From JBNKFQ01 sp050289385 (GTDB taxonomy: Bacteria > Pseudomonadota > Gammaproteobacteria > Pseudomonadales > Porticoccaceae): a stretch of 8,072 nucleotides of DNA. Under the pieces are notes generated by a model that was not told where the DNA came from, did no database searches, and worked only from the letters and a program-made list of their open reading frames with translations. Below are positions 1-6,750 of the stretch, piece after piece. The first letter of the stretch is position 1, and every line of letters begins with the position of its first letter. Position numbers and translations under genes: made by a program. The stretch spans positions 1 to 8,072 of the forward strand of contig JBNKFQ010000087.1 of NCBI GenBank assembly GCA_050289385.1, read 5' to 3'.

Positions 1-296
1 ATTTTGAAATTCCCTCTGTTGTGGACAAGATTCCAACAGCCATGCGCTGTGAGAAAAGCCTTTGCAGTATTCAATATTGTGTCTCTAATGGCTGTAATTT
101 TTTCCCCGCTGATCTGTGAACAATTCACCCATAAAGAGGGATAGAAGTATTCGCACTGGATTTCGAGTCGAGCCCACATTCGCTTTTGGTAATTTCACAC
201 ATTTAGCATGCGACTAATTCACTGCCGGGTTCTATGGATCGCCCTATGATGGACAACCATGTCGGGCAGCATGCCTTCACCAACAAGGATTGGGTC
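1..296. other. AT-rich leader region, no supported gene
   Basis: No convincing gene lies in this stretch. Two plus-strand frames are open from the left edge (to a TAG at 142-144 and a TGA near 117-119), but both are short, lack a visible start and resemble no family I recognise. A six-base inverted repeat, CTGTTG at 16-21 and CAACAG at 34-39, could form a small hairpin. The stretch probably carries the upstream region of the small membrane peptide gene starting at 297, but I could not pick a promoter with confidence. Confidence 0.4.
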
Positions 297-434
297 ATGA
301 AAATTCGTATCTATCTTCCCTTTATTCGCTTTTTACTGGTCATCTCTATTGGACTCACCTTTGGATACCACCTACAAGTGGACAATAGCCAACACATTGA
401 ATTGCCAGTCAGCTTACAACCCTCGTTCTGGTAG
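297..434 (+). CDS. small predicted single-pass membrane peptide (45 aa)
   Basis: Unrecognised small protein. The frame is open from an ATG at 234, but I prefer the ATG at 297 because AAGGA at 285-289 lies seven bases before it, while the 234 start has no ribosome site. The 45-residue product begins MKIRIYLPF, with two basic residues, followed by a hydrophobic stretch at about residues 6-24 and a polar tail with QVDNSQHIE ending in SFW. This suggests one membrane segment with a short tail, or an uncleaved signal anchor; there is no lipobox cysteine. It lies 158 bases upstream of the beta-barrel gene on the same strand and could be cotranscribed with it, although a stem-loop and a promoter candidate lie between them. 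No function can be assigned. The good ribosome site plus hydrophobic profile argue that it is real, but with so short a frame chance is not excluded. Confidence 0.4.
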   Translation: MKIRIYLPFIRFLLVISIGLTFGYHLQVDNSQHIELPVSLQPSFW

Positions 435-490
435 AGATCACCGTTCGATCAACCCACCTTTTTCTTCGTGAAATAGACGGATGACCTACC

Positions 491-511
491 CCAATCTCAA
501 CTTCAGATTGG
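491..511 (+). repeat. perfect 7-bp stem-loop overlapping a candidate -35 box
   Basis: CCAATCT at 491-497 and AGATTGG at 505-511 are perfect inverted repeats around a seven-base loop. No T-tract follows on either strand, so it is not a canonical intrinsic terminator. Its right arm overlaps the TTGGCA box proposed as the -35 element for the downstream beta-barrel gene. It could be an operator-like dyad, or a weak transcription end for the small peptide gene. Confidence 0.35.
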
Positions 512-536
512 CAATAAATCGCCTCAGTATGATATT
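508..536 (+). promoter_or_regulatory. candidate sigma-70 promoter for the beta-barrel gene
   Basis: TTGGCA at 508-513 matches TTGACA at five of six positions, and GATATT at 531-536 matches TATAAT at four of six, with 17 bases between them. An overlapping TATGAT at 528-533 is a better -10 hexamer but sits too close to this -35. Transcription would begin near 543, giving a leader of about 50 bases before the ATG at 593. The assignment rests on hexamer similarity and position only. Confidence 0.4.
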
Positions 537-592
537 TTGCTCAAGCACAATTTAGGTGCCCCTCACAATTAAATTATTGAAGGTTTATTGAT

Positions 593-1228
593 ATGGAATT
601 TTCCGTTCTATTGCGCGCGGCCGCTGTCGCTGCGCTCTCCTTAAGCAGTTATTTGGCCTGCGCTGATGAAATCGACTCGGCTCCCCGAGACCCCAGTCAA
701 TCGTGGTTTACCACTGCAACTCTAGAAAAGTTCACTATTGATAAAAAAGCAGCAGCCAAACAAAAAGTCGGAACCGATGCCACGGCACTGGGTTTTGAAG
801 GAGAGTATTTTTTCAATAGCAACTGGTCCACCACCATCGGGATGAGCTTTTTGTTCTATGATGACAAAGCCGGTTTCAGCGAAACCGTTCAAAATACATC
901 GACAAAAGAAATTAAAACGGCCTCATCGGATGCCTCGGCTTTACCCCTTTATGGTGATCTGGGCTACAAGAAATTTATCCGTGGTGAAAAGTCGGAATCC
1001 TATCTGACCGCACGACTCGGAATGTCAGTGCTTCTAGACTCCTCGCGTGAAATTGCCAATTGCACGAATTGCACCGAGCAAGATATCGATATTTCTGGCG
1101 GAGTTTATGCCACCCTAGGCGCCGGATTCAAAGTTGGCGAAACCTGGGGCATGGGCATCCACTACAAAAATTATTTTTCCGGTGATATTACCAATGTCAT
1201 TGGCTTTTCAATCACCTGGGGCTATTAA
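593..1228 (+). CDS. predicted outer-membrane beta-barrel protein (211 aa)
   Basis: Probable small outer-membrane beta-barrel protein, role unknown. Residues 1-24 form a signal peptide: one basic residue (R8), a hydrophobic AAAVAALSL core, and an A-x-A-like site ending LACA before DEIDSAP. The mature part of about 187 residues shows alternating polar/apolar stretches typical of beta strands, for example around 79-90, 136-149, 168-181 and 184-194. It ends GFSITWGY, an aromatic-ending strand like the C-terminal signal read by the BAM complex. Long polar segments at about 96-112 and 150-166 look like surface loops; the second carries a C-x-x-C pair (C157, C160). GAAGG at 579-583 lies nine bases before the ATG. 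It appears monocistronic, with its own promoter candidate and a stem-loop after the stop. An OmpA-like or generic outer-membrane beta-barrel family is most likely; I cannot name the gene. Confidence 0.75.
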   Translation: MEFSVLLRAAAVAALSLSSYLACADEIDSAPRDPSQSWFTTATLEKFTIDKKAAAKQKVGTDATALGFEGEYFFNSNWSTTIGMSFLFYDDKAGFSETVQNTSTKEIKTASSDASALPLYGDLGYKKFIRGEKSESYLTARLGMSVLLDSSREIANCTNCTEQDIDISGGVYATLGAGFKVGETWGMGIHYKNYFSGDITNVIGFSITWGY

Positions 1229-1240
1229 TCTGTCTCCTCG

Positions 1241-1259
1241 GCGCAGCTCCCGGCTGCGC
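1241..1259 (+). terminator. GC-rich stem-loop after the beta-barrel gene
   Basis: GCGCAGC at 1241-1247 pairs perfectly with GCTGCGC at 1253-1259 around a five-base loop, twelve bases after the TAA at 1226-1228. Position and stability suit a transcription end. No T-run follows, so it is not a standard intrinsic terminator; it may instead stabilise the 3' end of the mRNA. A second, weaker possibility is the CTTTTTTCC tract near 1345-1353, preceded only by a four-base CCAC/GTGG stem. Confidence 0.35.
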
Positions 1260-1332
1260 TATCGACTGTTCCGGTCACCCGCTTCAACCCAGATAAAACC
1301 AAACCCGCAAGTCTGTTAACCACAAAGAACCT

Positions 1333-1360
1333 TTTACTGGTGGGCTTTTTTCCGTATCTT
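1333..1360 (+). promoter_or_regulatory. weak candidate promoter for the TRAP binding protein gene
   Basis: TTTACT at 1333-1338 and TATCTT at 1355-1360 each match the sigma-70 hexamers at four of six positions, with a 16-base spacer. Transcription would begin near 1367, about 33 bases before the ATG at 1400. It is the best pair I can find between the two genes, but each hexamer has two mismatches. Confidence 0.25.
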
Positions 1361-1399
1361 ATGCGCTTCGCCTCAAACAGCTAATAAGAACGTCTGACT

Positions 1400-2536
1400 A
1401 TGTCCAATCGATACACTCCCTGGTGGTTGCCCAGCGCTTTAATTTTGTCTCTGTTGATCAGTGCACTGCTATTTGCCTTGCTGGTAATTCAACGCGCTCA
1501 ACAAACTGCATCCAGCCACGATGATCAGCCGCAGCTGTCGTCTTCCCAAGAAGTTTTTCACTGGCGCCTAGTCACAACTTGGCCCAAAAAATTCCCCGGC
1601 CTCGGCCTTGCACCGGAAAATTTCGCCAATTTGTTGCGTGAAATGAGTGATGGGCGTTTGGATATAACCGTATATGGCGCCAATGAGATCGTCCCAGCTT
1701 TGGGCGTTTTCGACGCAGTGTCATCCGGCAGCGTGGAAATGGGGCACGGTGCCGCTTACTACTGGAAAGGTAAAATTCCAGCCTCGTCGTTTTTTACGGC
1801 CGTCCCTTTTGGCATGAACGTGCAGGAGTTTAATGGCTGGCTACACTATGGCGGTGGCCTGGAGCTGTGGCGCGAAGTCTATAAACCATTCAATTTAATT
1901 CCTTTTGCCGGCGGCAATACCGGCGTGCAAATGGGCGGTTGGTTCAACAAAGAAATCAATTCTGTTGCCGACCTAAAAGGTTTAAAGATGCGCATTCCGG
2001 GTTTTGGTGGCGAAGTCTTTACCCGCGCCGGCGGCACGGCGGTGAATATCCCCGGCGGCGAACTTTACACTGCTCTGCAATCCGGTGTTATCGACGCCAC
2101 CGAATGGGTTGGTCCTTACAACGACCGCGCCTTTGGTTTTCAACAAATTGCTAAATACTACTATTACCCAGGCTGGCATGAACCCGGTCCAGGTTTGGAA
2201 TTTATCGTCAACAGCAATGTGTTTGCGCGATTGCCTAAAGATTTACAAAAAATGGTGGAAGTGGCCGCACGAGCGGTCAATCAAGATATGCTCGACGAAT
2301 ACACCGCCCGCAACAACGCCGCTCTGACCGAATTATTGAATGATAAAGGGGTAGAATTGCGCCGTTTCCCCGACGACGTACTAGCAACCTTCAACAAGCT
2401 AAGCTGGGAAATATACGAAGAAGGCGCCGCCAAAGACGAAACCTTCGCCAAGGTCTACAAATCCTACAAACAATTCTTAGACGGCGCCAAGTCGTACCAC
2501 AAAATTACCGAACAGAGTTATTACGAAACTCGGTAA
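1400..2536 (+). CDS. TRAP transporter solute-binding protein, DctP/TakP-like, orphan
   Basis: Periplasmic solute-binding protein of the tripartite ATP-independent (TRAP) family. These proteins capture organic acids and deliver them to a DctQ/DctM sodium-driven permease. The 378 residues start with a hydrophobic helix (about 10-30), then a polar linker and the binding domain from about 52 (HWRLVTTWPKKFPG). Family-like signatures are GVQMGGWFNKEI (175-186), LKMRIPGFGGE (195-205, with R198 the likely carboxylate-binding arginine) and GVIDATEWVGPYND (229-242), which resemble the alpha-keto-acid/lactate (TakP-like) branch; pyruvate-like or other 2-oxo/hydroxy acids are therefore plausible ligands by inference. 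There is no lipobox cysteine and no clear signal-peptidase site, so the N-terminus may stay as a membrane anchor. The ribosome site is weak (AAGAA at 1386-1390). No dctQ or dctM flanks it: upstream is a barrel gene and downstream a convergent membrane-protein gene. Confidence 0.9.
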   Translation: MSNRYTPWWLPSALILSLLISALLFALLVIQRAQQTASSHDDQPQLSSSQEVFHWRLVTTWPKKFPGLGLAPENFANLLREMSDGRLDITVYGANEIVPALGVFDAVSSGSVEMGHGAAYYWKGKIPASSFFTAVPFGMNVQEFNGWLHYGGGLELWREVYKPFNLIPFAGGNTGVQMGGWFNKEINSVADLKGLKMRIPGFGGEVFTRAGGTAVNIPGGELYTALQSGVIDATEWVGPYNDRAFGFQQIAKYYYYPGWHEPGPGLEFIVNSNVFARLPKDLQKMVEVAARAVNQDMLDEYTARNNAALTELLNDKGVELRRFPDDVLATFNKLSWEIYEEGAAKDETFAKVYKSYKQFLDGAKSYHKITEQSYYETR

Positions 2537-2545
2537 TACAGCGTA

Positions 2546-2567
2546 GGAAAGGCGATAGCCGCCTTCC
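2546..2567 (+). terminator. imperfect stem-loop after the TRAP binding protein gene
   Basis: GGAAAGGCG at 2546-2554 pairs with CGCCTTCC at 2560-2567, giving eight pairs with one bulged A and a five-base loop. It begins ten bases after the TAA at 2534-2536 and sits in the gap between two convergent genes, where a transcription end is expected. Neither strand has a T-run next to it, so an intrinsic terminator is only possible, not shown. Confidence 0.35.
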
Positions 2568-2682
2568 GACACTTGGCTTTACCATTCACATTTACCCCAC
2601 ATTAAGAACGTTAACCAGTGCGGGGCTCGGAAGACGACTCGAGTTTCAGGTCCACCTTTTTTCCGACCTTCAAATATATTTC

Positions 2683-2724
2683 TACACGTCGTCCGTTCGT
2701 TACACGTCGTTCCCTAAACGTCGT
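2683..2724. repeat. three copies of a short ACGTCGT repeat at the 3' end of the DUF6524-like gene
   Basis: ACGTCGT occurs at 2686-2692, 2704-2710 and 2718-2724. The first two copies are part of an exact ten-base direct repeat, TACACGTCGT, at 2683-2692 and 2701-2710. On the minus strand the copies read ACGACGTTTAG, ACGACGTGTAA and ACGACGTGTAG, the first containing the real stop codon of the membrane-protein gene. This looks like local duplication around the gene end; a protein-binding role is also possible. Confidence 0.5.
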
Positions 2725-3130
2725 CAACGTCATCCGTATCCACTTGGCCGGACATGCGGCGGCGGATGTGGGACCAGCTCATACCGACGGCGAGGACGAA
2801 GGCTTGCAGTGCCATGACGGCCCAGACGATGACATTGCTGCGTTCTAAGGTGAGCACGCCCCAGTCAAACAACATCCATAAAATACAGCCGCATACCGCG
2901 GCCACAAGGATCAGACCGATAAAACCTAAGGAGCGTAAGGTCGCTCGCAGATAGACAACCCAACCAATGGCGAGTGCTATGCCGGCCAAAGCCATATAGG
3001 GGTCGACACTTGGCAATTTCATTTTCAGCCAATGAAAATAAGAATAGCCAGCGGGGTTGTAAGTGGAAAAAACCAAAATTAAAGCGAAAACCAAACGAAT
3101 TCCAAATCGAGTCCAAGTAAAAGGCTTCAT
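2714..3130 (-). CDS. four-helix inner-membrane protein, DUF6524-like (138 aa)
   Basis: Probable integral inner-membrane protein of unknown function. Four hydrophobic segments are visible at about residues 9-23, 45-62, 68-88 and 99-118. Between the first two is an STYNPAGYSYFHWL stretch (22-35) that I associate with the DUF6524 family of marine proteobacteria; this is recalled similarity, not a search result. The C-terminus is basic (HIRRRM, 121-126), then strongly acidic (DTDDVDDV), which suggests a cytoplasmic tail by the positive-inside tendency. The ATG at 3128-3130 has a weak AAGAG ribosome site about eight bases upstream. The gene stands alone: 177 bases separate it from the convergent TRAP binding protein and 229 from the end of the glyQ operon on the same strand. 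Its 3' end overlaps a short repeat cluster. No catalytic motif or cofactor ligand set is visible. Confidence 0.75.
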   Translation of the reverse strand: MKPFTWTRFGIRLVFALILVFSTYNPAGYSYFHWLKMKLPSVDPYMALAGIALAIGWVVYLRATLRSLGFIGLILVAAVCGCILWMLFDWGVLTLERSNVIVWAVMALQAFVLAVGMSWSHIRRRMSGQVDTDDVDDV

Positions 3131-3359
3131 AAACAGCGCTCTTGCAACATATCAGTAAATTAAAAATAACAGGCCTTAGCTGTACCGGATATTAACCCAG
3201 AAACCACCGCTGAACGCAAAAAACGCCAGCAACAAAGTGATGCGTTTCAATTCACAGCTACCTTAGGGTTCACGACCACCTAGACGTCATGAGTATTTAG
3301 AAGTGTGCACACAGGGAAAATGACTGACCGGCATTGATTAACAGAGTTGTGTTCGCAGA
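3131..3359. other. intergenic gap between the acyltransferase and DUF6524-like genes
   Basis: No gene is supported here. The stretch contains a perfect ten-base palindrome GTGTGCACAC at 3303-3312 and no clear intrinsic terminator for the operon ending at 3360. The minus-strand promoter of the DUF6524-like gene should lie here, but I found no hexamer pair with good spacing; read-through from the glyQ operon is possible. Confidence 0.4.
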
Positions 3360-4112
3360 TTAATTTTCTACAGCAGCAACCTCCAGTTCCGCTGGTTTGC
3401 CTTCCAGTATCTCCAACTGCCCCTCGATCCAATTTTCCACTTCAGTGATCAATTCTTTGCTGGTGCGCCCTTGTGTAGCGATCGGCTCGCCGATGATGAC
3501 CGTAATCAATCCGGGGTAGCGCAATAAACTATTGATCCGCCAACAGTGACCCGCATTAACGGCCACTGGGATAATATCCACTTCGGCGGCCATGGCGATT
3601 TCCGGTCCGCTGCGGGCGTACCTATTTTTTTTGCCTGGCGCCACGCGGGTGCCTTCTGGGAACAGTAAAAGATTAAGGCCACTTTGCAGGCGTTTGACGC
3701 CTTCGCGCTTAACTTGTTTTAGCGCCTCGCGGGGGTTACTGCGATCAATGGCGATAGGCTGCAGACCGCGCAGGCCCCAACCGAAAAACGGAATGCGTAA
3801 CAGCTCCTTTTTTAGCACGGTGGACGCCGGCCAGCAGAGCCCCTGAAGCATTAAGGTTTCCCAGGTACTCTGGTGTTTGCTCAAAACCACCTTGGGTTTA
3901 TCGCCTTGAGTCAGGTGCTGTCTGCCGATAATGTGAAAGCGCACACCGCAGATCAAACGCAACCAGTAGATCACTACCCAACACCAGGAAATGGTGATTT
4001 TATGGCGCAGGCGCGCAGGCACCACCCACAACAACAGCGAGAGGATGCCGTAGACAACGGTAAAGACAAAAGACCCTAAGGCAAATACGGTGGAGCGCAA
4101 TTTAACGAGCAT
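3360..4112 (-). CDS. PlsC-type lysophospholipid/1-acylglycerol-3-phosphate acyltransferase
   Basis: Membrane-bound acyltransferase that moves a fatty acyl group onto a lysophospholipid or 1-acyl-glycerol-3-phosphate, the step giving phosphatidic acid in the plsC pathway. N-terminal hydrophobic segments at about residues 8-31 and 39-56 anchor it. The PlsC catalytic blocks follow in order: SKHQSTWET (78-86), with H80 in an HX4E rather than the usual HX4D arrangement; GLQPIAIDRSNPREAL (116-131); FPEGTR (151-156); and the IPVAVNAG strand (181-188). Length (250) is normal for the family. It is the last gene of the glyQ operon, five bases after gmhB, with no strong ribosome site, so translational coupling is likely. 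A second PlsC elsewhere could be the essential phosphatidate enzyme and this one a membrane-remodelling paralogue, as described for some Pseudomonas proteins; I therefore give no firm symbol. Confidence 0.9.
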   Translation of the reverse strand: MLVKLRSTVFALGSFVFTVVYGILSLLLWVVPARLRHKITISWCWVVIYWLRLICGVRFHIIGRQHLTQGDKPKVVLSKHQSTWETLMLQGLCWPASTVLKKELLRIPFFGWGLRGLQPIAIDRSNPREALKQVKREGVKRLQSGLNLLLFPEGTRVAPGKKNRYARSGPEIAMAAEVDIIPVAVNAGHCWRINSLLRYPGLITVIIGEPIATQGRTSKELITEVENWIEGQLEILEGKPAELEVAAVEN

Positions 4113-4117
4113 GAGCG

Positions 4118-4672
4118 TTATCGCTTTATAATTAAACTTTTGGCAAATTCGGCTAAGTCGTCAAAGATCAACGTATCTTCGCCGTATTTGGGCCACAGCA
4201 GTGTGGTGGTTTCGGTTTGAGTGCCGTTGCCAGTGCGCACTAAAACCGGTTGACACCCTTTGGCCCGCGCGGCTTGAATGTCTTTGAGGCTGTCCCCCAC
4301 CATCATCGCGCCTTGCAAATCCGCACCCAAATCACGCTCTATCGCATCGAGCATACCCGTGCGCGGCTTGCGGCAATCGCAGCCCTCTTCCGGGGCATGA
4401 GGGCAGTAAAACACTCCTTCGATTTTGCCGCCCATGGCTGCCACTTCATCACACAAATGCTGATGGATTCGTTCAACTGAAACGGTTGAAAACAGTCCAC
4501 CGGACAAGCCGGAGAGATTGGTCGCCACCACGATTTTATAGCCGATGCGACTCAGCGCCGCTATGGCCTCCACACTTCCGGGCAGGGGCGCCCAGTCGCT
4601 CAGCTCGACGATCAGTTCCTTGCGATTTTCATTGATGACTCCGTCACGATCCAATACGATCCATGGATTCAT
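4118..4672 (-). CDS. gmhB: D-glycero-D-manno-heptose 1,7-bisphosphate 7-phosphatase
   Basis: Cytoplasmic HAD-superfamily phosphatase that removes the 7-phosphate of heptose 1,7-bisphosphate on the way to ADP-heptose for the LPS inner core. DRDGVIN at 8-14 supplies the nucleophile D8 and acid/base D10; ATN at 50-52 is motif II; R101-K102 lie just after the zinc site; GDSLKD at 126-131 supplies the magnesium-binding acids. The zinc ligands C90, H92, C98 and C100 (CPHAPEEGCDC) are intact, which separates GmhB from histidinol phosphatase relatives only partly but supports the family. The segment after motif II reads NLSGLSGG, whereas the common family form is NQSGIARG, so the usual Gln and Arg are missing. 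At 184 residues the length is normal. Its ATG overlaps the glyS stop by four bases (ATGA, 4669-4672), and plsC follows five bases downstream. Confidence 0.93.
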   Translation of the reverse strand: MNPWIVLDRDGVINENRKELIVELSDWAPLPGSVEAIAALSRIGYKIVVATNLSGLSGGLFSTVSVERIHQHLCDEVAAMGGKIEGVFYCPHAPEEGCDCRKPRTGMLDAIERDLGADLQGAMMVGDSLKDIQAARAKGCQPVLVRTGNGTQTETTTLLWPKYGEDTLIFDDLAEFAKSLIIKR

Positions 4673-6750
4673 TTGCTAACCGCGAGTTGGGAGATATCGG
4701 CTACCTGCCAGAACAGTTGCCGCAGCTGATCCAACAGCGCTATACGGTTATTGCGCAGAGCCAGGTCATCGGTCATCACCATCACATCATCAAAGAATGT
4801 ATCCACGGTGATACGCAGTTGAGCTAAACAGGCCAGACCTTCCGCGTATTGACGATCGGCGAATAGCGGTACCACTTGTTTTTGCAAGGCGCCGAGCTCT
4901 GTGGCAAGTGCCTGCTCAGAGGCTTCCACTAAGCGCTTTGGGTCAATTGTCTGCGGAATCTCGCCATCAAACTTGGCCAGAATATTACTGACTCGCTTAT
5001 TGGCCGCAGCTAAGGCTTCAGCTTCAGTCATTTTGTAGAACGCTGCCACAGCGTGCACGCGCTTATCGATATCCAGCGGACAGCTGATGCCTTTGGCGGC
5101 AACGGCCTGATACACCTCGGCCGGCACTGAACGCTCTTCATACCAGGAGCGGAAGCGCTCGAGCATATAGTGCAATGCCAAGTCAACGCTGGCCTCGCCT
5201 TTCGGCAGAGAGGGATAGAGACTCACAGCCTTTTTCAGCAGTGCCCGCAAATCCAAATCCAATTGTTTTTCCACCAGGATACGCAGCACCGCCAACGAGG
5301 CGCGACGCAGGGCAAAGGGATCTTTGGAACCGGTGGGCACCTGACCCAAACCAAAAATACCCGCCAAGGTATCCAGTCGGTCGGCCAGGGCGACGATGGC
5401 ACCAATGTCCGATGCAGGCAATTGATCGCCGGCAAACTTGGGTAGATATTGCTCCGACATCGCTTTAGCAACCGCTTCCGGCTCGCCGTCATTGCGCGCG
5501 TAATACTGGCCGGCGATGCCCTGCATATCCGCAAATTCATAGACCATGGCGGTCGCGAGATCGGCTTTGCTGAACTGACCGGCACGCTCGGCCAAATTCG
5601 CATCCACCTTCAATTCGCCAGCAATCCAGCGGCACAACTGGCCAATGCGTTCGGTTTTATCAAATACGGTGCCCAACTGCGCTTGAAACACCACTGTGCG
5701 CAATTTTTCGCGGTGTTGCACCAGGCTCGTCTTTTTGTCGGTATTAAAGAAAAACGCGGCGTCGGACAGGCGCGGGCGAATCACTTTCTCATTGCCGGCA
5801 ATGACCTGCGCGGGATCGGCACTGTTGAGGTTGGACACAGTAATAAAGTGCGGCAGCAACACGCCAGCGGCATCCACCACGTGAAAATACTTTTGGTGTT
5901 CTTTCATGGACGAGATTAAGGCTTCCGCGGGCACCTCTAAAAAGCGTTGTTCAAACTGCCCCGCTAAGGCGACCGGCCATTCCACTAGAGCGGTCACTTC
6001 GTTGAGCAAATCCGGATCGATAACCGCATGCCCACCAAGCTTTTCCCCTGCGGCGAGTACCTGTTGCTCCACCTTCTGCCGGCGTACACCAAAATCGGCC
6101 ACCACAAAACCCTGTTCAAGCAACAGTTTTTCATAGGCACTCGCAGTTTCAATACTGAGGGTTTTGTTAGCGTGAAATCGGTGGCCGCGGCTCAGGCGAT
6201 CGGCGGATAGACCAAGAATTTCGCAGGGAACCACCTGCTCATCAAACAACATCACCAGCCAGTGAACCGGGCGCACAAATTCATTGCGCGAGGCGCCCCA
6301 GCGCATGCGCTTATTAATGGGTAATTTAGTTAAGGCATCGGCGATAACACCAGGCAGCAAATCGACTAAGGGCTCGCCTCCGGCTTCACTGTGCACCACA
6401 AGTTTGTCGATCTTGCCATCGTTGGCGGTTTGCAATTGCTCAACACTGACTCCGCATTTTTCGGCAAAGCCGATGGCGGCACGCGTTGGTTTACCCTCTG
6501 CGTCAACGGCCATTTTGGCTGGCGGACCCCAGGTGCTCACCGACTTGATCGGTGTCAGCTCGGGTAGACCTTCAATGCGCATGGCCAGACGTCGCGGACT
6601 GGCGAAGGGCAGGATTTGATCAAAGGCAACGTCCATGGCACTGAGCGCGCTGCCGACTTCGCTCGTAAACGCCTCCACCAAACCCAATAGGGCTGTGGGT
6701 GGCAGCTCTTCAGTGCCCAATTCCACTAAAAAGGCATGTGACTGACTCAT
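4669..6750 (-). CDS. glyS: glycine--tRNA ligase beta subunit
   Basis: Beta subunit of the alpha2beta2 bacterial glycyl-tRNA synthetase. It binds tRNA-Gly while the alpha subunit activates glycine; acts in the cytoplasm. It is 693 residues, close to the roughly 689 of E. coli. Diagnostic blocks are FLVELGTEELPP (7-18), LPINKRMRWGAS (143-154) with FVRPVHW, GNEKVIRPRLSDAAFFFNTD (319-338), the HD-like KADLATAMVYEFADMQG (395-411), KDPFALRRA (476-484) and, in the C-terminal anticodon-binding part, AAANKRVSNILAK (581-593) and the VMVMTDD segment (656-662). The start is fixed by AGGAG at 6758-6762 on the minus strand, seven bases before the ATG at 6748-6750. That ATG overlaps the glyQ stop (ATGA), so the two subunits are made in coupled fashion. 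The stop overlaps gmhB in the same way. No truncation or frameshift is seen. Confidence 0.98.
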   Translation of the reverse strand: MSQSHAFLVELGTEELPPTALLGLVEAFTSEVGSALSAMDVAFDQILPFASPRRLAMRIEGLPELTPIKSVSTWGPPAKMAVDAEGKPTRAAIGFAEKCGVSVEQLQTANDGKIDKLVVHSEAGGEPLVDLLPGVIADALTKLPINKRMRWGASRNEFVRPVHWLVMLFDEQVVPCEILGLSADRLSRGHRFHANKTLSIETASAYEKLLLEQGFVVADFGVRRQKVEQQVLAAGEKLGGHAVIDPDLLNEVTALVEWPVALAGQFEQRFLEVPAEALISSMKEHQKYFHVVDAAGVLLPHFITVSNLNSADPAQVIAGNEKVIRPRLSDAAFFFNTDKKTSLVQHREKLRTVVFQAQLGTVFDKTERIGQLCRWIAGELKVDANLAERAGQFSKADLATAMVYEFADMQGIAGQYYARNDGEPEAVAKAMSEQYLPKFAGDQLPASDIGAIVALADRLDTLAGIFGLGQVPTGSKDPFALRRASLAVLRILVEKQLDLDLRALLKKAVSLYPSLPKGEASVDLALHYMLERFRSWYEERSVPAEVYQAVAAKGISCPLDIDKRVHAVAAFYKMTEAEALAAANKRVSNILAKFDGEIPQTIDPKRLVEASEQALATELGALQKQVVPLFADRQYAEGLACLAQLRITVDTFFDDVMVMTDDLALRNNRIALLDQLRQLFWQVADISQLAVSK

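Noticed and set aside
1..144. Plus-strand frame open from the left edge for 47 codons, with a hydrophobic stretch
   Set aside because: No recognisable family, a second frame is also open over most of the same stretch, and a run this long is not rare by chance. Left uncalled, although the tail of an upstream gene cannot be excluded.
1319..1353. Intrinsic terminator ending in the CTTTTTT tract
   Set aside because: The only stem is a four-base CCAC/GTGG pairing with a long loop, and the tract lies within the candidate promoter spacer of the next gene.
2618..2848. 76-codon plus-strand frame overlapping the 3' end of the DUF6524-like gene
   Set aside because: Antisense to a membrane protein with clear helices; low-complexity translation and no ribosome site.
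3303..3312. Perfect palindrome GTGTGCACAC as an operator
   Set aside because: Ten-base palindromes are expected now and then by chance, and no promoter is placed around it.
5449..5919. 156-codon plus-strand frame opposite glyS
   Set aside because: It lies wholly antisense to strongly conserved GlyS sequence, has no family resemblance and is a compositional shadow.
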